Shown piece after piece: positions 12,499 to 18,805 of a DNA stretch of 62,732 nucleotides. Numbering within the stretch: position 1 is the stretch's first letter; each line of letters begins with the position of its first letter. The position numbers and the translations under genes were made by a program. This DNA is from Pseudorhizobium tarimense (lineage in GTDB: Bacteria > Pseudomonadota > Alphaproteobacteria > Rhizobiales > Rhizobiaceae). Where the stretch lies: contig NZ_JALJRA010000023.1 of assembly GCF_022968135.1 (NCBI RefSeq), forward strand, positions 1 through 62,732. Reading direction: 5' to 3'. Under the pieces are notes generated by a model that worked only from the letters and a program-made list of their open reading frames with translations, had not been told where the DNA came from and made no database searches.

Positions 12499-12600
12499 GT
12501 GTGTCCTCCTGGGAAGCGACGTTTGCGATTTTTCTTCAGATCGCTCCGCACCCCGTAAAGGCGATGCGGCAGCGGTTCAACGGACCCTTTCGGCGCCCGC
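12499..12600 (-). promoter_or_regulatory. ROSE-type RNA thermometer in the hsp20 5' leader
   Basis: The leader ends GUCGCUUCCCAGGAGGAC. GUC pairs with GAC, CUU pairs with GAG around a CCCAG loop, and the G of UCGCU is left bulged opposite the ribosome-binding site. U(U/C)GCU with a bulged G facing the Shine-Dalgarno is the hallmark of ROSE elements, which control small heat-shock genes in rhizobia. Upstream stems are also visible: GCGAT with ATCGC, and CCGCA...CC with GG..TGCGG around TTTAC. The hairpin is expected to be closed at normal temperature and to melt on heating. The 5' boundary is approximate. Confidence 0.78.
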
Positions 12601-12729
12601 AAAAACTAGATGGGAATTGCCGTTTTCAGCTTCAAGAGGTCTTTCGCGTCGGCGCCGCGAACGCCTGAATGGCGGATGAATGCCAGGTTCGGCGAAGGTT
12701 CAGCCGCCTCTTGCTAAAGCCTTTGTGAG

Positions 12730-12820
12730 GGTGGCCAGAGCGCCACCGTCGACTGAAGCCAAGTCCCTTCTCTTCAGTCTGCTGCCGGAGCAGAGGCCAT
12801 CACCTCGCTCCGGCTTTTTT
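12730..12820 (+). ncRNA. Candidate small RNA: three consecutive hairpins ending in a strong terminator
   Basis: Three perfect stems follow one another: GGTGGC/GCCACC (12730-12747, 6 bp), GACTGAAG/CTTCAGTC (12751-12779, 8 bp), and GCCGGAGC/GCTCCGGC (12784-12814) extended by GAGG/CCTC across one bulged A. A run of six T follows at 12815-12820. No coding gene upstream on this strand needs this terminator: hsp20 is divergent and the lipase starts 60 bp downstream. I therefore read it as an independent RNA of roughly 90-120 nt. No clear promoter was found, so the 5' end is uncertain. A leader/attenuator for the lipase gene is the main alternative. Confidence 0.55.
12784..12820 (+). terminator. Intrinsic terminator ahead of the lysophospholipase gene
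   Basis: The 8-bp GCCGGAGC/GCTCCGGC stem with a 4-bp upper extension and a T6 tract (12815-12820) is the strongest hairpin of the intergenic region. It ends 60 bp before the lipase start, so transcripts starting upstream should stop here. Confidence 0.8.
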
Positions 12821-12880
12821 CCTTGACCTTGCCGGACGAGAGCCTATCGCTGGGGGAACCTCGCCGAAAGCCCAGGACCG

Positions 12881-13849
12881 ATGGACGACATCCTTCACCT
12901 CACGCCGGACAACCCGCCGCCTGCCAACTATTCCGCCGGCTACTTCAACGGCTACAAGGGCGTCCGCCTGCGCTATGCGATCTTCCGCTCGGAAATCTCC
13001 CCGTCCAAGGGCACCGTCGTCCTGATGCAGGGCCGCAACGAGTGCATCGAGAAGTATTTCGAGACGATCCGAGACCTGAACGCCATGGGGCTGTGGGTCG
13101 CGACCTTCGATCTTCGCGGCCAGGGTGGCTCGGACCGCCTGCTGAAGAAGAAGCGGAAGGGACACGTGGGGCGCCTTTCACATTACGAACGGGATCTGGA
13201 AATCTTCCTCGAGCAGATCGTCCTACCCGATACCCGACTGCCCTTCTTTCTGGTCGCCCATTCGACCGGTGCGCTGGTTGCGCTGTCGGCTGCCCCGAGG
13301 CTTTCCAACCGCATCAGCCGCATGGCGCTGGCTGCGCCCTATGTCGGTTTGCGCCACGAGCGCCTGCCGGTCGGCCTGATCCGTCCCATTGCGGCGCTGG
13401 CCTGCTGGACAGGCTTCGGGAGCGCCTCGACCGGCGGCGACCGCAGCCAGCGACCGTTCGAAGGAAACCCGCTCACCTCCTCCGCAGAGCGCTTTGCCCG
13501 CGCGGCACGCCTCATGGAGGCGCATCCGGAACTCACCATCGGCGCACCCACCTTCCGCTGGCTGCATGAAACCCTGAAGGGCGCGAGGCGCGTGTCGCAG
13601 CAGGAGCACCTGACGAACATCACCATCCCGACGCTGCTGCTGGCGCCCGTTCTCGACGGCGTCATCCCCTATGCGGCGCAGGAGGAGCTTTCGCGCAACT
13701 TCCGCGCCGGGCAGCTGGTAACGATCAATGGCGCCCGCCACGAGCTCTTCTTCGAGCGCGACATTTACCGGGCCCAGGCGCTTGCTGCGATCGAAGCCTT
13801 CATGCCGGGCCTGGACGGCGGCATGGATCTTTCGGAAACCGCCGCTTAA
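12881..13849 (+). CDS. pldB: Alpha/beta hydrolase, lysophospholipase L2 / monoacylglycerol lipase type
   Basis: A 322-residue alpha/beta-hydrolase. The oxyanion region is LMQGRNECIEKYFET, the nucleophile elbow is FLVAHSTGALVAL (Ser in A-H-S-T-G instead of G-x-S-x-G), the acid is probably in LAPVLDGVIPY, and the catalytic His is in INGARHELFFERD. The closest characterised families are PldB lysophospholipase L2 and serine aminopeptidase S33 lipases, acting on lysophospholipids or monoglycerides. There is no signal peptide, so it is cytoplasmic or peripheral. It converges with the downstream phosphatase gene, the two stop codons being seven bases apart. Confidence 0.85.
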   Translation: MDDILHLTPDNPPPANYSAGYFNGYKGVRLRYAIFRSEISPSKGTVVLMQGRNECIEKYFETIRDLNAMGLWVATFDLRGQGGSDRLLKKKRKGHVGRLSHYERDLEIFLEQIVLPDTRLPFFLVAHSTGALVALSAAPRLSNRISRMALAAPYVGLRHERLPVGLIRPIAALACWTGFGSASTGGDRSQRPFEGNPLTSSAERFARAARLMEAHPELTIGAPTFRWLHETLKGARRVSQQEHLTNITIPTLLLAPVLDGVIPYAAQEELSRNFRAGQLVTINGARHELFFERDIYRAQALAAIEAFMPGLDGGMDLSETAA

Positions 13850-13856
13850 GGCCCCG

Positions 13857-14630
13857 TCAGCCGGCGAGGATCGCGATCGCCTGCTCGTGCAGATCGGCCG
13901 TCGCCGCCGCGATGATGTTGCCGCCCGCCTCCGGCCGGCCACCATCCCAGGTCGTGATGACGCCACCGGCATGTTCGATCAAGGGAATAAGCGCGCCGAC
14001 ATCATAGGGCTTCAGACTACTTTCGATCACCAGATCCACATGACCGGCGGCGAGCAGGGAATAGGCGTAGCAATCGGTGCCGTAGCGAAACAGCCGCACA
14101 TGCCGTTCGACCGCATGATACCGCTCCGCCTCATGTTCGAGGAAGATATGCGGCGAGGTCGTAAACAGGATCGCATCCGAAAGCGCTCGGCAGTCGCGGG
14201 TGCGGATCTGCCGCTCCCCATCCGGTCCGCTATACCAGGATCGTTCCCCGTCGGCGAAATAGCGTTCTCCCGTGAACGGCTGGTCCATCAGCCCCATCAC
14301 CGAACGGCCGCCGCTCTGGAAGCCGATCAGCGTCCCCCAGACCGGCACGCCGGAGATAAACGCGCGCGTGCCGTCGATCGGGTCGATGACCCAGATGTGC
14401 TCGCGGTCCAGCCCGATATTATCATGCTCCTCGCCGAGAATCCCGTGCTCCGGAAAGCGCTCCTCGATCAGCGCTCGAATCGCCGTCTCGGCCGCGCGGT
14501 CACCTGCGGTGACAGGATCGAAGCCCCCTTTCAGCTTGTTCGTCACATAGGCGCCGGTTCTGAAGCGTGGCAGAGTTTCCGCTTTTGCAGAATCAGCAAG
14601 GGCGTAGAAGAAGGCGCGATCGGGGAGCAT
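13857..14630 (-). CDS. hisN: Inositol-monophosphatase-family phosphatase, likely histidinol-phosphatase HisN
   Basis: About 257 residues from ATG 14630, chosen because GAGGTC lies upstream and the protein then begins MLPDRAFFYALADSAKAETL; the frame is open further but without family similarity. Metal-binding motifs of the Mg-dependent IMPase family are present: GEEHD, WVIDPIDGTRAFISG and KPYDVGALIPLIEHAGG. Rhizobia use a member of this family for the histidinol-phosphate phosphatase step of histidine biosynthesis. An SuhB-like or inositol-phosphatase activity cannot be excluded. The MmgR/suhB-type sRNA lies divergently upstream. Confidence 0.85.
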   Translation of the reverse strand: MLPDRAFFYALADSAKAETLPRFRTGAYVTNKLKGGFDPVTAGDRAAETAIRALIEERFPEHGILGEEHDNIGLDREHIWVIDPIDGTRAFISGVPVWGTLIGFQSGGRSVMGLMDQPFTGERYFADGERSWYSGPDGERQIRTRDCRALSDAILFTTSPHIFLEHEAERYHAVERHVRLFRYGTDCYAYSLLAAGHVDLVIESSLKPYDVGALIPLIEHAGGVITTWDGGRPEAGGNIIAAATADLHEQAIAILAG

Positions 14631-14741
14631 GAAGACCTCGTGACGAAATTTGCTGCGCCGTTCTACCCGCCATCGGCTCGGATGCAATGTGGGCGAGATG
14701 CAACAGGTGCTGTCCAAATAATAGCCACAACAGCAATATGA

Positions 14742-14770
14742 TTGACAATTGTGCAACGCAACAGTAGCGT
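14742..14770 (+). promoter_or_regulatory. Promoter of the MmgR-like sRNA
   Basis: A TTGACA hexamer at 14742-14747 is followed after 17 bases by TAGCGT at 14765-14770. This is a near-consensus sigma-70 -35 with a weaker -10. It predicts a transcription start near 14777, exactly where the first hairpin of the sRNA begins. Confidence 0.6.
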
Positions 14771-14776
14771 GACATC

Positions 14777-14850
14777 ACAGTCTTCGACTGTAATGCCCTC
14801 CTTGGGTGTTTCCTCCCTAGACTAGCCGCGCTTCGGCGCGGTTTTTTTTT
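14777..14850 (+). ncRNA. mmgR: MmgR/suhB-family (alpha-r8) trans-acting small RNA
   Basis: The 74-nt segment starts with hairpin ACAGTC/GACTGT (14777-14791), continues with a C/T-rich region CCCTCCTTGGGTGTTTCCTC, and ends in terminator CCGCGC-TTCG-GCGCGG followed by nine T (14842-14850). The TCCTCCCT-type single-stranded region is an anti-Shine-Dalgarno motif. I recognise this as the suhB/MmgR sRNA family, described upstream of suhB-like genes in alphaproteobacteria; here too the divergent neighbour is an IMPase/SuhB-family gene. In Sinorhizobium meliloti MmgR is an Hfq-linked RNA that limits polyhydroxybutyrate granule formation. Family assignment is from memory of the conserved core. Confidence 0.8.
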
Positions 14851-14899
14851 GCCTGCTGCCGAATCAGCTTCCCTGCCTATTTCTGAATAGTTTAAGACG

Positions 14900-15784
14900 T
14901 CATTCGGCCGCCAGCGCCGTGGTGCTGCCGAATTCCTTGGCAAATTCCGCCATGCGGCGCATGAAGGTGAAGAGCTCCCCGGCGACCGTCTCGAAATCCG
15001 GCCCCTTTTCCAGCGTCAGCTCGTCCATGTAGAGCGCCCGGTTCACCTCGATCTGCAACGCGTGCAGCCCCCTCACGGGACGCCCATAGTGTTCGGTGAT
15101 GAAGCCGCCCGCATAAGGCTTGTTGCGCACGGCGGAGAAACCGAGGTCGGTCAGGATCGCCACGGCCGCACGCGACAACTCGGCCGAAGCGCTGGTGCCA
15201 TAGCGGTCGCCGATGATGATGTCCGGGCGGATGTCCGAGCCGGCGATGCGGATATTGCCCGGCATGGAATGGCAGTCGATCAGGATGCTGAAGCCGAAGC
15301 GGGCATGGGTGCGGGCGATCAGCTTGCGTAGCGCCGCATGGTAGGGCTTGTAGATCTCGTCGATCCGCGACAGCCCCTCTTCGACCGTCAGCCGCCGCCG
15401 ATAGATCTCCATGTTCTCCGCGACGATCCGCGGGATGGTGCCAAGACCGCCGGCAACGCGAAGCGAGCCGATATTAGCATAGGGCGGCAGCGGCCCGTCG
15501 AACATCTTCGGGTCGAGCTCGTAGGGCTCGCGGTTCACATCGAGATAGGCACGGGGAAAATTGGCGGCCAGAAGCGGCGCACCAAGCTCCGGTGCTGCCG
15601 CGAAAAGCTCATCAACGAAGTGATCCGCAGAACGGCGGATGGCGACGGAATCAAGCCTGGCGTCGTGCAGAAAGGAAGGGGGATAGTGCCGTCCACTATG
15701 CGGGGAATTGTAGACGAAAGGAAGTGTCTGAGCGGTCGGTTCCGTGATCTCGAAATGGTCAAAACCGCCCGCTGCCCGATCCAT
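14900..15784 (-). CDS. N-formylglutamate amidohydrolase family protein
   Basis: A 294-residue protein of the FGase family, which hydrolyses N-formyl-L-glutamate to formate and glutamate in one branch of histidine degradation. Family motifs are VYNSPHSGRHYPPSFL (metal-binding His), RAYLDVNREPYELDP, SILIDCHSMPG and LQIEVNRALYM. No other hut genes are nearby, so a different formyl- or acyl-amino-acid substrate is possible. Its stop codon lies just beyond the MmgR-like terminator, so the two are convergent. Confidence 0.85.
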   Translation of the reverse strand: MDRAAGGFDHFEITEPTAQTLPFVYNSPHSGRHYPPSFLHDARLDSVAIRRSADHFVDELFAAAPELGAPLLAANFPRAYLDVNREPYELDPKMFDGPLPPYANIGSLRVAGGLGTIPRIVAENMEIYRRRLTVEEGLSRIDEIYKPYHAALRKLIARTHARFGFSILIDCHSMPGNIRIAGSDIRPDIIIGDRYGTSASAELSRAAVAILTDLGFSAVRNKPYAGGFITEHYGRPVRGLHALQIEVNRALYMDELTLEKGPDFETVAGELFTFMRRMAEFAKEFGSTTALAAE

Positions 15785-15886
15785 CTAGCCTTTACCATGT
15801 CGCGAACTTCCCGATATGGCATGTTGCCAGTTGCCCCAGGTGAAGTCCATACTATCTATCTGTTCAAAAGATTGCGTCTGCCACCA

Positions 15887-15904
15887 TTAAATGGGCGTTT
15901 ACCC
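15887..15904 (+). promoter_or_regulatory. Near-consensus CtrA box upstream of cpdR
   Basis: TTAA at 15887-15890, seven bases, then TTTACC at 15898-15903 resembles the CtrA site TTAA-N7-TTAAC with one mismatch in the second half. It lies about 60 bp ahead of the cpdR start, in the right place for cell-cycle control. This is a pattern match only. Confidence 0.3.
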
Positions 15905-15961
15905 TGTCTTGGCTAGGCTGGATGCTCGAAATTTCTCGTGATGATGGACGACGGCCCAAGG

Positions 15962-16327
15962 ATGATACAGAAAATTCTTCTCGCCGAAGATGACAACGAT
16001 ATGCGCCGCTTTTTGGTGAAGGCGCTGGAAAAGGCGGGGTACAAGGTCTCCTCCTTCGACAATGGCGCCAGCGCCTACGACCGGCTGCGCGAAGAGCCCT
16101 TCTCGCTGCTTTTGACCGACATCGTGATGCCGGAAATGGACGGGATCGAGCTTGCGCGCCGCGCCACCGAACTCGATCCCGACCTGAAGGTGATGTTCAT
16201 CACCGGATTTGCCGCCGTCGCCCTCAACGCTGATTCGAAGGCCCCGAAGGACGCCAAGGTCCTGTCCAAGCCCTTCCACCTGCGCGACCTCGTCAACGAG
16301 GTCAACAAGATGCTCGCCGCCGCCTGA
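15962..16327 (+). CDS. cpdR: CpdR, single-domain cell-cycle response regulator
   Basis: About 121 residues from ATG 15962 (MIQKILLAEDDNDMRRFLV); earlier in-frame GTG/ATG codons at 15938-15944 add residues not seen in the family. It is a stand-alone receiver domain: acidic pocket EDD, phospho-acceptor Asp53 in LLLTDIVMPEMDG, the conserved Thr in MFITGFAA and Lys in LSKPFHLRDLV. CpdR, dephosphorylated through the CckA-ChpT relay, directs ClpXP to degrade CtrA and other targets and in rhizobia is also needed for symbiosis. The sequence is close to the canonical rhizobial CpdR1, so confidence in the name is high. Confidence 0.93.
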   Translation: MIQKILLAEDDNDMRRFLVKALEKAGYKVSSFDNGASAYDRLREEPFSLLLTDIVMPEMDGIELARRATELDPDLKVMFITGFAAVALNADSKAPKDAKVLSKPFHLRDLVNEVNKMLAAA

Positions 16328-16431
16328 GCCACCAAACGAGGAGGTTCGAGGCCCGTCAAAAAAGCTTCGCATTCGCCAACAAAACCAGTTGACGGCCCGA
16401 CCACCATATGGTCTATGCGCCGACATCGGAT

Positions 16432-16506
<75 letters not shown>

Positions 16507-16521
16507 TCCAAGTTTCTGATC

Positions 16522-16553
16522 AAGGGCTTTCGGCATTTCCGGAGGCCCTTTTT
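16522..16553 (+). terminator. Terminator after tRNA-Val
   Basis: AAGGGC (16522-16527) pairs with GCCCTT (16545-16550), and the hairpin is followed by TTTCTTT. It lies 16 bases after the tRNA end and terminates the tRNA transcript. Confidence 0.65.
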
Positions 16554-16654
16554 CTTTGTCTGCAAGACGCCGCGTACGAGCTCGGAAGGCCCGCGAAAAG
16601 GTTACTGAATCCACCCTCGGCTGCGCCCTCGCCAGACGATCAAAGGTCGAGCAT

Positions 16655-17302
16655 TCACCACCGGAATCGGTAGTCCGCCCGCAGCTTCGCCACTGCGCCC
16701 TCACCGCCCGTCTCGTCTCGTAGGGTGGCCTTCACCGTCAGCTGCTGCCCCAGCCTCTGTTCAACGGCCAGACCCCAGTTCACCTTCTCCAGAGAATCGG
16801 TGGTGGACGCCTCGGCAAGAACGCTGCTGCCGCTTCGAACACGCGTGACACGAATGGACTGGCTCGCGCGCAACCCGCCCCACGATCCGCCAGACCCGTC
16901 ATAGCTGACGGCGTAGGCGCTGCGGCGCTCGATATTGAGCGTCGGCGTTGCGATGTGCTTTTTGTAGTAGTTGAGGGTCAGGCTGGCACTGCCACTCACC
17001 GCATCCAGCCGTCCGGTTGCAGTCTGCGTCACAGTCCCCGCCGGAGCGCTCTGCTCCTGCAGCTTGATGCTGCCCCACGCCGCCACGGGCGCATCGACCA
17101 CCGCCCCGCCTTCCCCTGCAACGAGACCTCCATCAAGGCCGAGGGACGGCGCCAGCGTCAACGGCATCCGGACGCCTATGCGGGCAGAATAGGACGTGTC
17201 GGAGGCCTTGCTCGGCTGCCAGATCAGTGCATAGTCATCCGCCCGACCTGGCTGGGGCGCGAGCACCGCAATCAGGCATACAACAAACGGGATGGGCTTC
17301 AT
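16655..17302 (-). CDS. Exported protein of unknown function, possible outer-membrane beta-barrel
   Basis: About 215 residues from ATG 17302 (CCAAGG upstream). MKPIPFVVCLIAVLAPQPGRADDY is a standard signal peptide with cleavage after RA-D. The mature part is rich in alternating polar/aromatic strands (YSARIGVRMPLTL, ASLTLNYYKK, NWGLAVEQRL, LTVKATLRDE) and ends KLRADYRFRW. A terminal aromatic residue after an alternating strand is the usual outer-membrane beta-barrel sorting signal. I do not recognise a family. It is a stand-alone gene, convergent with the tRNA. Confidence 0.65.
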   Translation of the reverse strand: MKPIPFVVCLIAVLAPQPGRADDYALIWQPSKASDTSYSARIGVRMPLTLAPSLGLDGGLVAGEGGAVVDAPVAAWGSIKLQEQSAPAGTVTQTATGRLDAVSGSASLTLNYYKKHIATPTLNIERRSAYAVSYDGSGGSWGGLRASQSIRVTRVRSGSSVLAEASTTDSLEKVNWGLAVEQRLGQQLTVKATLRDETGGEGAVAKLRADYRFRW

Positions 17303-17459
17303 CCTTGGCCTCGATATCGAGTGCCCACACAAGAGAACATGGCATAGCCATCCTCTCTGTCAGACGTTGCAAATCAGGTTACTGCTCCCGAAAGCATAGC
17401 TGATTGTACCGCGACACCAATGCTGGAAATCGGAAACCGGAGAAAAGCCGCGCCGCTGT

Positions 17460-17474
17460 TGCTGCAATGCAGCA
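17460..17474. promoter_or_regulatory. 15-bp perfect palindrome matching the PhaR operator pattern
   Basis: TGCTGCAATGCAGCA is a perfect palindrome about one central base and contains CTGC-AAT-GCAG, the CTGC-N3-GCAG pattern described for PhaR repressors of polyhydroxybutyrate genes. It lies in a 394-bp spacer, 158 bp from the start of the minus-strand exported protein and 223 bp from the DUF1328 gene. Neither is a known PHB gene. Nothing else clear is seen in this spacer. Confidence 0.45.
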
Positions 17475-17696
17475 CGGGTCCAGCGCATTAGTCGGTCTAC
17501 AGCTTGCAGAGCCACCGACGCTATCATGTACCGACAAACAGCCGAGCGCGTTCCCGGCTTTGCGCCCGGTGGCCGTCAAACCTACAGCAGCGAAGGCCAG
17601 CCGCCCTTTCATCCGCCGGAAGTTGCGCCAGTGTGGCCTTGGAACAATTCCCATTACTGCTGCGTTCTCCCGGCCTCGAACGGAAGGGGTATTACC

Positions 17697-17870
17697 ATGT
17701 TGAAATGGGCTCTGATTTTTCTCGTCATTTCTATTATCTCTGGCTTCCTCGGCTTCTCCGGCGTATCGGCTGCAACGGCCACCATTGCCAAGGTGCTGTT
17801 CTTCATCGCCCTCCTCGTCTTCCTGATCTTCCTCGTCCTCGCCTTCATGGCCGGCAGCCTGGCGTTTTGA
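17697..17870 (+). CDS. DUF1328 small membrane protein
   Basis: A 57-residue protein with two hydrophobic helices: LKWALIFLVISIISGFLGF and KVLFFIALLVFLIFLVLAF. The pattern MLKWALIFLVI...GFSGVSAATATIAKVLFFI is the DUF1328 (YtjA-like) family, small inner-membrane proteins of unknown function often linked to envelope stress. The ATG at 17697 has AAGGGG upstream; longer in-frame starts would add unrelated residues. It converges on the DUF1003 pseudogene. Confidence 0.88.
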   Translation: MLKWALIFLVISIISGFLGFSGVSAATATIAKVLFFIALLVFLIFLVLAFMAGSLAF

Positions 17871-17877
17871 CGAGCGC

Positions 17878-18600
17878 CTATCGCTCCTCTCGCCATTCCG
17901 CATTGCGCTCCAGCAGCTCGATCTGGATCTGCTGGAGTTCGGCAAGCCTTTCCCACTGCCGTGCCATCTGGTGGTCGATCTTCTCGTGCAGCTGGCGGAT
18001 CTCGAGTTCCGCCCGCAGGTTCACCATGTAGTCGTTCTGAGGCCGCTGGCGATCCTTATCCTCCTGCCGCTTCTGGTTCATCATGATGATCGGCGCCTGC
18101 AAGGCGGCAAGGCACGAGAGCACGAGATTGAGCAGGATGAAGGGATAGGGGTCGAAGGGGGCGGAGCAGGCGCGACACGTTTACTGCCGTCCAGGCGACG
18201 AGGATGAAGCAGAAGGTGCCGAGCCGCCCCATGACCCGCCGAAGGACCCCACCGCATCGGCGGCGCGTTCGCCGAAGGAGCGCGGCGGCTCCAGCGCCAG
18301 ATCCGCGCTCGACTGCACCGTAAGGGCACCCTTCTCGAAACTGTCGAGCAACTGGCGGTCAAGTTCGGACAGCCGCCCCGCTCGTCATTGAGCAGCTTTT
18401 CTACATATCTCCGCCGATAGCGCAAGAGGTCCTCCTCGCAGATCAGCGCAGATCAGCGCATCACCGGAAAGACCGGGGACATCCTCAAAGACCATGGGCT
18501 GAAGAGACGGCCTGAGACCACCCAGCCGGCGTAGCTTCTGGTTTGGCAGGTTGCGGCAGCAGATCACGCAACGATGCTCGGCGCTGCCGCCACTGACAAT
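17878..18600 (-). pseudogene. DUF1003 membrane protein, disrupted by several frameshifts
   Basis: Pieces of one DUF1003 protein occur in order across three frames: a Zn-ribbon-like start HRCVICCRNLPNQKLRRLGG with LRPSLQP, then GLSGDALICEEDLLRYRRRY, LSELDRQLLDSFEKGALTVQ, RSFGERAADAVGSFGGSWG, TFCFILVAWTAVN, and finally NQKRQEDKDRQRPQNDYMV. Four lesions explain the breaks: a tandem 10-bp duplication of GATCAGCGCA (18441-18460), single-base losses near 18372-18380 and 18224-18231, and a single-base gain in the G5 run near 18155-18160. No good start codon is visible. DUF1003 proteins are two-helix inner-membrane proteins of unknown function. Sequencing error is possible but unlikely for the 10-bp duplication. 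Confidence 0.8.
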
Positions 18601-18805
18601 GCTATTTTCACCAGGATTCTCAGCAATACCTGAACGTGCCCACGGATATTCTTCGGAGAGTGGAGAATAGTCACAAAAGATGCTCCACCACCTTGACGTT
18701 CCGGCGGTTCCATCGTTTCACTCCCTGCGCCGAAGCTCATGGCAAAGGGCCGTGCGGCAGCATAGAACGATCATCACTTGATTCCTTGAAGGCGGGCGAA
18801 CAAGC

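Noticed and set aside
17404..17703. A 99-residue plus-strand frame in the spacer before DUF1328
   Set aside because: No ribosome-binding site, no family similarity, and it overlaps the well-supported DUF1328 start in another frame.
18437..18460. Tandem CGCAGATCAG units as a possible CRISPR or regulatory repeat
   Set aside because: Only about 2.4 units without spacers, and lying inside a DUF1003 reading frame that is restored when one unit is removed.
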